NCBI RefSeq assembly: GCF_016900355.1
Contig: NZ_JACJKA010000015.1
Span: 25,918-89,917, forward strand
Origin: Bacteroides mediterraneensis
GTDB taxonomy: Bacteria > Bacteroidota > Bacteroidia > Bacteroidales > Bacteroidaceae
DNA: 64,000 nucleotides
Direction of reading: 5' to 3'
Positions 33,678 to 41,936 of this stretch are shown piece after piece. The translations under genes and the position numbers were made by a program. The notes under the pieces are model-generated. The model was not told the DNA's origin and made no database searches. It saw only the letters and a list, made by a program, of their open reading frames with translations. Within the stretch, counting starts at the first letter, position 1; the number at the start of each line of letters is the position of its first letter.

Positions 33678-35003
33678 ATGAAAGTTTTAAAGTTTGGAGG
33701 TACATCCGTAGGTTCCGCTCAAAGAATGAAGGATGTGGCCAAATTAATCAATGACGGCGAACAGAAAATTGTAGTCCTGTCTGCCATGTCGGGTACGACG
33801 AACACATTGGTTGAAATTTCGGATTATCTGTACAAGAAAAATCCAGAAGGTGCTAATGAAATCATCAACAAACTGGAAGCGAAGTATAAACAGCACATTG
33901 ATGAGTTATATTCTACAGAAGAATATAAACAGAAGACACTGGATTTTGTAAAATCGGTTTTTGATTACATTCGTTCTTATACGAAAGACATATTTACGTT
34001 GTTTGAAGAAAAAGTCATCCTGGCACAGGGAGAAATCATCTCCACAAACATGGTGACAAACTATTTGTGCGAACAGGGCGTGAAAGCCATCCTGATTCCG
34101 GCATTGGAATACATGCGTACGGACAAGAACGGCGAACCGGATCTGACCTACATCCGCGAGAAACTGGAAGCACAACTGGAAGCCAATCCGGGCTACGAAA
34201 TTTATATCACACAGGGATTCATCTGTCGCAATGCGTACGGTGAAATCGACAACCTGCAGCGTGGCGGAAGTGACTATACTGCTTCTTTAATCGGTGCGGC
34301 CATCAACGCATCAGAAATCCAGATTTGGACGGATATCGATGGAATGCACGACAACGACCCACGTGTAGTAGACAAGACCTCTCCAGTACGTCAGCTGCAC
34401 TTTGAGGAAGCAGCCGAACTGGCTTACTTCGGGGCCAAGATTCTGCATCCAACCTGTATCCAGCCGGCTAAATATGCCAACATTCCGGTACGACTGCTGA
34501 ACACCATGGAACCGTCGGCTCCGGGCACGCTGATTTCAAACGATACAGAAAAGGGCAAAATCAAGGCAGTAGCTGCCAAAGACAACATCACCGCTATCAA
34601 AATCAAGTCCAGTCGTATGCTGTTGGCTCACGGCTTCTTGCGCAAGGTGTTCGAAATCTTCGAAAGCTACCAGACAGCTATCGATATGGTATGTACTTCA
34701 GAAGTAGGCGTATCCATGTCAATTGACAATACGAAGCACTTGAACGAAATCGTAAACGACTTGAAGAAGTACGGAACGGTAACAGTAGACCACGACATGT
34801 GCATTGTTTGTGTAGTGGGCGACCTGGAATGGGAAAACGTAGGCTTTGAAGCCAAAGCACTCGATGCCATGCGTGAAATTCCGGTACGTATGATTTCATT
34901 CGGCGGCAGTAACTACAATATCTCTTTCCTGATTCGTGAAGCGGACAAGAAGAGAGCGCTTCAGTCACTGAGCGACGTGCTGTTCAACGGCAACAAAAAA
35001 TAA
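33678..35003 (+). CDS. lysC: Aspartate kinase (monofunctional)
   Basis: A 441-residue aspartokinase with the N-terminal KFGGTSVG signature, the catalytic GGSDYTASLIGAA and WTDIDGM segments, and two ACT domains in the last 150 residues (AIKIKSSRMLLAHGFL; VCVVGDLEW). It phosphorylates aspartate at the head of lysine, threonine and methionine synthesis. There is no homoserine dehydrogenase domain. Location before lysA fits a lysine-branch isozyme controlled through the ACT domains. Confidence 0.95.
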   Translation: MKVLKFGGTSVGSAQRMKDVAKLINDGEQKIVVLSAMSGTTNTLVEISDYLYKKNPEGANEIINKLEAKYKQHIDELYSTEEYKQKTLDFVKSVFDYIRSYTKDIFTLFEEKVILAQGEIISTNMVTNYLCEQGVKAILIPALEYMRTDKNGEPDLTYIREKLEAQLEANPGYEIYITQGFICRNAYGEIDNLQRGGSDYTASLIGAAINASEIQIWTDIDGMHDNDPRVVDKTSPVRQLHFEEAAELAYFGAKILHPTCIQPAKYANIPVRLLNTMEPSAPGTLISNDTEKGKIKAVAAKDNITAIKIKSSRMLLAHGFLRKVFEIFESYQTAIDMVCTSEVGVSMSIDNTKHLNEIVNDLKKYGTVTVDHDMCIVCVVGDLEWENVGFEAKALDAMREIPVRMISFGGSNYNISFLIREADKKRALQSLSDVLFNGNKK

Positions 35004-35021
35004 AGATATTTATATACAGCG

Positions 35022-35063
35022 AAAAGCGGAGGATACGGTCAAAACCGCATCGTCCGCTTTTTT
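35022..35063 (+). terminator. Terminator between lysC and lysA
   Basis: An imperfect stem (GAAAAGCGGAGGATACGGT pairing with ACCGCATCGTCCGCTTTTTT, one or two mismatches) followed by a T-run. It suggests partial separation of lysC and lysA transcription. Confidence 0.7.
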
Positions 35064-35096
35064 ATCATGATATCAATCCAAAACAACTAAACCTAC

Positions 35097-36257
35097 ATGA
35101 AAGCGAATTTTCCAATAGCACATTTCAGAGAGATTGAAACCCCGTTTTATTATTATGACACAAACCTGCTGCGGGAGACCCTGAACAAAATCAAGGAAGA
35201 AGCAGGAAAATACAATAAATTCTGTGTACATTATGCCATCAAAGCCAATGCCAACCCCAAGGTGCTGCGCATCATCCGCGAAAGCGGACTGGGTGCCGAC
35301 TGCGTGAGTGGTGGTGAAATCCAAGCGGCCGTTGAAGCAGGATTCCCGGCCAGCAAAATCGTATTTGCCGGGGTAGGAAAAACCGACAAGGAAATCAATC
35401 TGGGACTGGATTATGACATTTTCTGCTTCAACGTAGAATCTATTCCGGAACTGGAGGTCATCAATGAACTGGCTGCAGCAAAGAACAAGATAGCCCGCGT
35501 AGCATTCCGTATCAACCCGGATGTAGGTGCGCATACGCATGCCAACATCACTACCGGACTGGCAGAAAACAAATTCGGCATCAGCATGCAGGACATGGAC
35601 CACATCATCGACCTGGCCTTGGAAATGAAAAACGTGAAGTTCGTGGGACTGCATTTCCACATTGGCTCACAGATTCTGGACATGGGCGACTTCGTGGCAC
35701 TCTGCAACCGCATCAATGAATTGCAGGAAAAACTGTATGCCCGCCAGATTATCGTAGAACACATCAACGTGGGAGGCGGACTGGGCATCGACTATGCACA
35801 TCCGAACCGCCAGCCAATTCCGGACTTTGCAGACTATTTTGCTACTTATCACAAGCACCTGCGCCTGCGCCCGCAGCAAACACTGCACTTTGAACTGGGC
35901 CGCTCGGTAGTAGGACAGTGCGGAAGCCTCATCACCAAGGTAACTTACGTAAAACAAGGCACCAACAAGCAGTTTGCTATTGTAGATGCAGGTATGACCG
36001 ACCTGATTCGTCCGGCTTTGTACCAAGCTTACCACAAGATTGAAAACCTAACCTCGGAAGAATCAGTAGAAACCTACGACGTGGTAGGTCCTATCTGCGA
36101 ATCATCCGACGTGTTCGGCAAAGCCATCGACCTGAACAAGGTACACCGCGGCGACCTGATTGCCCTGCGCTCTGCTGGAGCTTACGGTGAAATCATGGCT
36201 TCAGGCTACAATTGCCGCCCGCTGCCGAAAGGTTATACATCGGACGAACTGGTATAA
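35097..36257 (+). CDS. lysA: Diaminopimelate decarboxylase
   Basis: A 386-residue fold-type III PLP enzyme. The PLP lysine is in HYAIKANANPKVL, the pyridoxal phosphate site in NVGGGLGIDY, and the substrate cysteine in GPICESSDVFG. It makes lysine from meso-diaminopimelate. It follows lysC by 94 bp and converges on the DUF5686 gene with a 9-bp gap. Confidence 0.96.
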   Translation: MKANFPIAHFREIETPFYYYDTNLLRETLNKIKEEAGKYNKFCVHYAIKANANPKVLRIIRESGLGADCVSGGEIQAAVEAGFPASKIVFAGVGKTDKEINLGLDYDIFCFNVESIPELEVINELAAAKNKIARVAFRINPDVGAHTHANITTGLAENKFGISMQDMDHIIDLALEMKNVKFVGLHFHIGSQILDMGDFVALCNRINELQEKLYARQIIVEHINVGGGLGIDYAHPNRQPIPDFADYFATYHKHLRLRPQQTLHFELGRSVVGQCGSLITKVTYVKQGTNKQFAIVDAGMTDLIRPALYQAYHKIENLTSEESVETYDVVGPICESSDVFGKAIDLNKVHRGDLIALRSAGAYGEIMASGYNCRPLPKGYTSDELV

Positions 36258-36266
36258 GCAGTCATT

Positions 36267-38456
36267 CTACTTATTAAATAATTCGAAGGTAAATTTACAT
36301 CCCACGGAGGTAAATTTACCTTTTTCATTTCCGATAAAGATTCCTGCATCGAACAGATGAGTGGCAAAGCCATAACCAAACTCCAGGTAGGGATTCAAAT
36401 GGGGCATGAACAGAATGCCTGCATAGATTCGTTCTTTTTGGATGAAGGACAGCAGTCGGTTTACAGGATAAAGAAGGATGAAAGGCGCTTCAAACGTCAT
36501 ATTGCCACGAAGATAATGCCGAGATGCATTGTACCAGCGTCCATCCAACATTTGGAAAGTTCCTCCAATGTCATCGTCCCAACCCTGCGGCAAGTTCAAG
36601 TTGGCAAAGTGCACATAATCTACGAAATACATGTCCGACTGATTCGTAAACATTCCCCCTCCGATGTGATAGGCAATGGATCGGACATTTTTGAGACGGA
36701 TAATCTGTTCCACTGAGCATTCAATACGCTCATAGGTTCCCGAGTTTTTCAGTAGCCTGATACCTCTTTCATAATCTAACATGAAAGTCGGATAATAGGA
36801 ACCTACATTGATTTTTCGATTGCCATTCATATAATAATACATGCCCGGCGTCCACTCCAAACGAAGGCGAGGTGCGAAACTGTTATAACGGGAACGGACA
36901 CGAGCTTCCACCTCCGGCGTACTCTTGGTATATCGCCAGTGCATAGCCAAACCTGTACCCAGTTTCAGGCCGTTGCACAGTTCAATGTTGTGCGATACAT
37001 CCACATACACATCCTTGAAATAATCCAGTTCCAACCCCTCGAACGAGAACGTACTGTCGGGCATTTCTTTCAATTGGTCGAGTACCACACTACTGTAAAT
37101 GCGGTTACCATTTCCAGCATGTATCTCAAGGGAGCCCAACCTGCGGGGATTGTAAAAATATTCAATATCGGCCTTGGCATAAAGCTCCTTCTTGGTAAAA
37201 TTATAACCAATCTGCGGTGCGATACGCAGCAGACGCCCATCATGAAACAATTTGTTGTACTTGAACACCTGCCGATAGGAAATCCCGTTCCGGTGACTGT
37301 AACTCACAAGCAACGGATTGATTAACGGAGAACAGTTGATGCTTCCTACCCGCGACAGGTCGATGTCATAACTGCTGATCAAGGCATCCCCTATCTGACC
37401 GAGGAATACCATATTCTTTTGGAACTTCGTAGGTGGAGGCTTCAAGGTATCTGCCTCCCGCTGCCTTCTCCGTTCGTCAGCCATCCGGTAAAGCGAATCT
37501 TCATAAGACGACAATGGAATTGGACGGATACGGTTGAACGAGTCTCGTTCCACCACCAAACGACTGGTATCGCACGTCAACGTATACGAATTGGAAAGAT
37601 TGTGATCATTCGTTTTTTTCACAATCCACTCCTCCCCCGGCTTACGAAACGTCACCGAAGAATAACGCATCCATCCGGTGTATTTCATCTCCAGATGGTT
37701 TTTCAGAAACTTAAAATTCAAATCCAGGTTCATCAATACCGGAAGATATCTGGTTTCTTTTTCCTCTCCCATTTGCATATTCAAGTGGAACCTGATTAAG
37801 TCATATCGTCCTCGCAAATCCATTCGTCGGATAGTCCAATCGTCAGAAGAAAGCCATAACGACCCTTCCACCAGCTGCGTACTCCGATAACGGGGAATCA
37901 CCCGAATGCAATAAAGCTTGCCATCCAAACGAGGTTCCACACTTTCCAACAGATAACGATAGTGTATCCGTGCCTTCTCATTCAAAGGTGACAACAATTT
38001 GTTACCCATCAAAGAAGGCGAATAAATATTGAATTTCATGTAATCTATCACATCGAAAATCTGTCCTCTGTTACTGGGAAAAGTGGTGGATATGGCCCTA
38101 ATCTTCCGGTCGATAATTCCAGGTGCCGTGTACTGAAGGTCGCTGATAGATTCATGCACATAATCCTTTATCCCCTTTTCCAACCTGAACATCGAAGGCA
38201 CATAACGAATGATGCGATTCTGCTTGTGGACTGTAAGATGCCCCTTCAAATACAAATCGGCCTTATAACCTTTGACCTCATGCGAATAAATGGAAGCTGC
38301 CTGGAACATATATTGCAGAATGGAATCAGGCACCATGGGCCTAAAAGGAAGAGCCGGAGTATTGTCACGTGCCATTCCCCGTTGTGGAATACCGCTCAGC
38401 AGACATAAAGCCCACAGTCCCCACCAAACTACATATAAGGCTTTTCTTATTCGCAT
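36267..38456 (-). CDS. DUF5686 family outer-membrane protein
   Basis: About 729 residues from the ATG at 38456, which gives a clear signal peptide (MRIRKALYVVWWGLWALCLL). An N-terminal region with DSILQYMFQAASIYSHEVKGYKA and alternating beta strands leads to a C-terminal beta-barrel-like part with many aromatic-ended strands and a final strand ending FTFELFNK. The family is common in Bacteroidetes and has no fixed function; the N-terminal carboxypeptidase-like plug seen in many members is missing or short here. A longer frame to 38525 has no signal peptide logic. Confidence 0.75.
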   Translation of the reverse strand: MRIRKALYVVWWGLWALCLLSGIPQRGMARDNTPALPFRPMVPDSILQYMFQAASIYSHEVKGYKADLYLKGHLTVHKQNRIIRYVPSMFRLEKGIKDYVHESISDLQYTAPGIIDRKIRAISTTFPSNRGQIFDVIDYMKFNIYSPSLMGNKLLSPLNEKARIHYRYLLESVEPRLDGKLYCIRVIPRYRSTQLVEGSLWLSSDDWTIRRMDLRGRYDLIRFHLNMQMGEEKETRYLPVLMNLDLNFKFLKNHLEMKYTGWMRYSSVTFRKPGEEWIVKKTNDHNLSNSYTLTCDTSRLVVERDSFNRIRPIPLSSYEDSLYRMADERRRQREADTLKPPPTKFQKNMVFLGQIGDALISSYDIDLSRVGSINCSPLINPLLVSYSHRNGISYRQVFKYNKLFHDGRLLRIAPQIGYNFTKKELYAKADIEYFYNPRRLGSLEIHAGNGNRIYSSVVLDQLKEMPDSTFSFEGLELDYFKDVYVDVSHNIELCNGLKLGTGLAMHWRYTKSTPEVEARVRSRYNSFAPRLRLEWTPGMYYYMNGNRKINVGSYYPTFMLDYERGIRLLKNSGTYERIECSVEQIIRLKNVRSIAYHIGGGMFTNQSDMYFVDYVHFANLNLPQGWDDDIGGTFQMLDGRWYNASRHYLRGNMTFEAPFILLYPVNRLLSFIQKERIYAGILFMPHLNPYLEFGYGFATHLFDAGIFIGNEKGKFTSVGCKFTFELFNK
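36309..36325 (+). terminator. Possible terminator of lysA inside the neighbouring gene end
   Basis: The palindrome GGTAAATTTACC followed by TTTTT lies 52 bp after the lysA stop, within the 3' end of the convergent gene. The stem is short and AT-rich. Confidence 0.35.
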
Positions 38457-38463
38457 TCTTAGG

Positions 38464-38471
38464 CAAATATA
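38464..38471 (-). promoter_or_regulatory. -7 promoter element of the DUF5686 gene
   Basis: Minus-strand TATATTTG, 8 bp before the chosen start codon, so the leader would be very short. It is part of a divergent promoter region with the Crp/Fnr gene. Confidence 0.45.
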
Positions 38472-38535
38472 TAACAAAGGCCTATTCCAGGGGCATTTTT
38501 TGCCGGGAAAAAAGAAAATTTTCAAATTTTCTTTC

Positions 38536-38543
38536 TATCTTTG
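38536..38543 (+). promoter_or_regulatory. -7 promoter element of the Crp/Fnr gene
   Basis: TATCTTTG matches TAnnTTTG, 28 bp before the ATG at 38572. A 7-codon frame beginning at 38554 lies in the leader. Confidence 0.5.
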
Positions 38544-38571
38544 TGCTAAATAACATGGTTTTGGAACATTT

Positions 38572-39273
38572 ATGGTAAAAAAGGAATTAACAGAAGCTGA
38601 GATTGCCGAAAGTATACCAGATTTATGGCAACCATTGACCCAGCAGCAACGCGAATTGCTCGCTCAAAACTTCACCATTCAAAAATATAAGAAAAACGAA
38701 ACTATTTACTGTGAAGGGGAAACTCCAGAAAATCTGATGTGCCTGCTCAACGGCAAAGTAAAGATTTACAAAGACGGAGTTGGAGGAAGAAGCCAAATTA
38801 TCCGTGTCATTAAAAACAAGGAATATTTTGCTTACCGGGCTTACTTCGCCGAAGAAAACTTCGTGACTGCAGCAGCTGCTTTCGAACCTTGTACCATGTG
38901 CCTGATCCCGATGCCCGTCATCATCAAACTGATTATGGAGAACGCAAATCTGGCCATGTTTTTCATCAAACAGTTATCAAAGGACTTAGGTATCTCAGAT
39001 GAAAGAACCGTCAACCTGACTCAGAAACACATCCGTGGACGTCTGGCAGAATCGTTGCTCTTCCTGAAAGAAACCTACGGCGTAGAAGAGGACCAGTGTA
39101 CCCTGAGTATCTATCTCTCAAGAGAAGACTTGGCCAATCTTTCGAATATGACTACTTCCAATGCCATTCGTACATTGTCAAACTTTGCAGCCGAGAAACT
39201 GATTATTATTGACGGACGAAAAATAAAGATTATTGACGAGGAGAAGCTGAAGAAAATCAGCAAAATAGGCTAA
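38572..39273 (+). CDS. Crp/Fnr-family transcriptional regulator
   Basis: A 233-residue protein. A cyclic-nucleotide-binding-like beta roll (about 20-140; KNETIYCEGETPENLMCLLNGKVKIY) is followed by a dimer helix and a winged HTH (LSREDLANLSNMTTSNAIRTLSNFAAEKLIIIDGRKIKIID). The cysteine spacing for an Fnr iron-sulphur cluster is not present, so it is not a classical oxygen sensor. It is monocistronic with its own promoter and terminator. The ligand and targets are unknown. Confidence 0.88.
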   Translation: MVKKELTEAEIAESIPDLWQPLTQQQRELLAQNFTIQKYKKNETIYCEGETPENLMCLLNGKVKIYKDGVGGRSQIIRVIKNKEYFAYRAYFAEENFVTAAAAFEPCTMCLIPMPVIIKLIMENANLAMFFIKQLSKDLGISDERTVNLTQKHIRGRLAESLLFLKETYGVEEDQCTLSIYLSREDLANLSNMTTSNAIRTLSNFAAEKLIIIDGRKIKIIDEEKLKKISKIG

Positions 39274-39310
39274 CAACTCCTTATATTATAATACCTCCGA
39301 GGTATTGTTG

Positions 39311-39371
39311 ACAGTTATATTGATTCCCAAGAATTACTTGATACAGAAGGAAACAATATAACTGTTTTTTA
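39311..39371 (+). terminator. Terminator after the Crp/Fnr gene
   Basis: A 12-bp perfect stem (39311-39322 with 39354-39365) with a 31-bp loop, followed by TTTTTT. Confidence 0.6.
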
Positions 39372-39540
39372 TTGCCTTCCCATGCCTGAAAAAACGAATC
39401 TCAGCTTACTGCTTCTCTTTATAAAAATTTGCAAGATTCATTTCCCAAACGTATTTTTGTGTCAGTATATTATTAACAATTAATCTTACTGACATGGATA
39501 ATAACACAACACAAAAAAGGAAACAGGTTTTCTCGCCCGA

Positions 39541-40827
39541 ATGCGACAAAAACTGACAGAAAGGAAACGCCGAGTCATGAGACTCATCGAATTAAAACGC
39601 CTCCAGCGAATCCGTAAAAAGACTGTACCCGGCTACACCTACTGCAAGAATTGCGGTACCAAACTGGAAGGGATGTACTGCCACTGCTGCGGGCAATATG
39701 CGCTCGACATCTATCAGCCGTTTTGGAAATACTTCAAACAATATTTTGAAAATGTCTACCAGTTCGACAGCAAAATCTGGCAGACCTTATGGTTTATGTT
39801 TACTCGTCCCGGATTCCTGACCAACGAATTCAATGCCGGGAAAATCAATTCCTACGTGCATCCTTTCCGCCTTTACATGTGCATCTCCGTAGTCTTTTTC
39901 ACCCTCTTTTTCATGTTGGCCTCTGATAAGGCCAACCAAGCCCTACAAGCCGTAGAATCTCTAAGCATCAGCGATGAAGTAGTCCAGCAACTAAACTCCA
40001 AGTCTGCCCTCCCCGATACCAGCATCTATCTGTATCAGGGCCCGAAACTGGTACAGGCTTTGCAGGAAAGAGGGGTCACCCGAACTGATGAACTGTTTAA
40101 GGTACAACGCTTGGACGACCGTTTCTCCCTTTCTTATGTACGAATGCCGAAGCTGGTAGCCGACTCCTGCCTGCGGGAAAGCACCCTCAGGGAAAAAGAC
40201 CTGAAAAACATTCTGAACCTCCAGAAAGTGAAGACCTCACAACTGGACAGCCTACTACAGGAAAAAGGAATCAAATCAGAGTCGATGCAAGCAGCCCTCC
40301 ACTTTCAGACCGACTCCGCAGGAAACGCGCTCACTCCCGTGTATGAATGGAATCCGGACAACCCCGATGAAGCCGAACAACTCCGCCGGGAATCCTTCCT
40401 CAACCAGCTTATCGGAAGCCTATCTAAATGGACCCCTCTCTACATGATGTTCCTTCTCCCCTTGTTCGCCTGGCTTCTGCAAGGCCTGTTCCGCAAATCA
40501 CGGTATCCCTACATGTGGCATTTCGTCCATGCCATCCACCTGAATACCGTGTTCCTGATACTATTGCCCATCCCGCTGATTCCCCTGCTGACAGAGAAAA
40601 ACTTTCTGGACTCCTTCAGAGGAGACATGCCTATCTATATGCAAACGATTTTCCTTATAGGCATGTTTATCTACACCTACATCTCCCTGCACACCGTGTA
40701 CCACCGTGGCTGGGTCAGAACCTTCCTCAAAACCGTGGGCTTGCTGAGCCTGTTCACGTTCCTGTCCCTCGTTATCGCCGGCATCCTGCTCATCGTGCTG
40801 CTTTCCTCACTCTCGGAAGAGTTTTAA
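39541..40827 (+). CDS. DUF3667 membrane protein with zinc ribbon
   Basis: A 428-residue protein. Near the N-terminus CKNCGTKLEGMYCHCCGQYALD forms a CxxC...CxxC zinc ribbon. About four to five membrane helices follow: one near residues 115-135, and a cluster from about 300 to the C-terminus. Between them is a long soluble segment predicted outside the membrane. The layout is that of DUF3667, of unknown function. A 20-codon frame (39494-39556) overlaps its start and might couple translation. Confidence 0.72.
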   Translation: MRQKLTERKRRVMRLIELKRLQRIRKKTVPGYTYCKNCGTKLEGMYCHCCGQYALDIYQPFWKYFKQYFENVYQFDSKIWQTLWFMFTRPGFLTNEFNAGKINSYVHPFRLYMCISVVFFTLFFMLASDKANQALQAVESLSISDEVVQQLNSKSALPDTSIYLYQGPKLVQALQERGVTRTDELFKVQRLDDRFSLSYVRMPKLVADSCLRESTLREKDLKNILNLQKVKTSQLDSLLQEKGIKSESMQAALHFQTDSAGNALTPVYEWNPDNPDEAEQLRRESFLNQLIGSLSKWTPLYMMFLLPLFAWLLQGLFRKSRYPYMWHFVHAIHLNTVFLILLPIPLIPLLTEKNFLDSFRGDMPIYMQTIFLIGMFIYTYISLHTVYHRGWVRTFLKTVGLLSLFTFLSLVIAGILLIVLLSSLSEEF

Positions 40828-40836
40828 GAAAGCCTC

Positions 40837-41079
40837 TCAGTGTATCTCGCGCAAGGCCTTGCAAAGCTGGTCGGGGCAGGAAGTGGACTTCCCCCCGCAA
40901 CGGATACCTTCCAGGCGGGCAATCACGTCGTCCACTTTCATCCCCTTTACCAGTGAAGAGATTCCTTGCAGGTTGCCGTTGCATCCTCCTGTAAAATGTA
41001 CGTCCTTCACAATTCCGTTTTCCACTTCCACGTCAATTTGGGAACTGCAGGTTCCTGTCGTTCTATAACTGTATTTCAT
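40837..41079 (-). CDS. TIGR03905-family TSCPD domain protein
   Basis: An 80-residue protein from the ATG at 41079; the longer frame to 41139 reads through a terminator hairpin. It contains TGTCSSQIDV, FTGGCNGNLQGIS and GIRCGGKSTSCPDQLCKAL, the cysteine pattern of the TSCPD domain also found at the C-terminus of B12-dependent ribonucleotide reductase. The function of stand-alone copies is unknown; metal binding by the cysteines is likely. Confidence 0.85.
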   Translation of the reverse strand: MKYSYRTTGTCSSQIDVEVENGIVKDVHFTGGCNGNLQGISSLVKGMKVDDVIARLEGIRCGGKSTSCPDQLCKALREIH

Positions 41080-41100
41080 ACTATTGTCTTTTTTTGCGTA

Positions 41101-41135
41101 TAAAAAAGAACGGAGTACCTTGTAAAGCACTCCGT
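41101..41135 (-). terminator. Terminator after yebC
   Basis: On the minus strand ACGGAGT...ACTCCGT forms a stem with an A/T loop, followed by CTTTTTTAT, 25 bp after the yebC stop. Confidence 0.8.
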
Positions 41136-41159
41136 CCATAATGTATGTAAAGAAAAAAC

Positions 41160-41897
41160 TTATTCTGCGTCCTCTTCCGGTTTCATGTTCGTGTAAACCG
41201 TCTGTACATCGTCGAATTCTTCCAGACGTTCTACCATCTTGTCGATTGTCTCACGCTGTTCCGGAGTTACATCTTTCAGGTCGTTCGGGATGTAAGTGAA
41301 ATCACCACCGACATCTTCGAAGCCACATTCTTCCAAGTGCTTCTGGATGGCTGCGTAGCTCTTCGGGTCACCGTAGATAGTGATGGTACCTTCTTCCGAA
41401 TCTTCGTCATATTCATCTTCTACGTTATAGTCGATCAAGTCCAGAATCAGTTCTTCCATGTCCAGGCCGTCTTTCTTCTTGAAAGTGAACACACACTTGT
41501 GGTCGAACAAGAAAGCCAGTGAACCAGTCGTACCCAAGTTACCGCCAAATTTGTTGAATACGGAACGTACGTCGGCTACCGTACGAGTCGTGTTATCAGT
41601 CAAAGTATCTACGAATACGGCAATTCCGTGAGGACCGTATCCTTCGTAAGTCATGCTCTTGTAATCGCTCTGGTCTTTACCCATTGCATTCTTGATGGCA
41701 CGTTCGATGTTGTCCTTCGGCATGTTTTCACGCTTACAAGTAGCGATTACCGAACGCAAAGCCGGGTTGTTTTCCGGTTCCGGACCACCAGCTTTTACTG
41801 CAATTGCAATTTGTTTACCCAGACGAGTGAAGGTCTTCGCCATGTGACCCCATCTTTTCAATTTTGTAGCTTTTCTATATTCAAACGCTCTTCCCAT
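41160..41897 (-). CDS. yebC: YebC/PmpR family regulator (translation factor)
   Basis: A 245-residue protein beginning MGRAFEYRKATKLKRWGHMAKTF with the family segments GGPEPENNPALR, ENMPKDNIERAIKNA and YEGYGPHGIAVFVDTLTDN. YebC proteins are now known to help ribosomes at proline stretches and also act as regulators in some bacteria. It follows pheT by 39 bp and is probably co-transcribed. The C-terminus is acidic. Confidence 0.93.
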   Translation of the reverse strand: MGRAFEYRKATKLKRWGHMAKTFTRLGKQIAIAVKAGGPEPENNPALRSVIATCKRENMPKDNIERAIKNAMGKDQSDYKSMTYEGYGPHGIAVFVDTLTDNTTRTVADVRSVFNKFGGNLGTTGSLAFLFDHKCVFTFKKKDGLDMEELILDLIDYNVEDEYDEDSEEGTITIYGDPKSYAAIQKHLEECGFEDVGGDFTYIPNDLKDVTPEQRETIDKMVERLEEFDDVQTVYTNMKPEEDAE

Positions 41898-41936
41898 TGG
41901 ATTATATTTTTAAATTTATTTTTAATAAGTTTTCTT

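Noticed and set aside
39494..39556. 20-codon frame overlapping the DUF3667 start
   Set aside because: It could be a leader peptide, but there is no sign such as amino-acid bias or a hairpin, so it is not called a gene.
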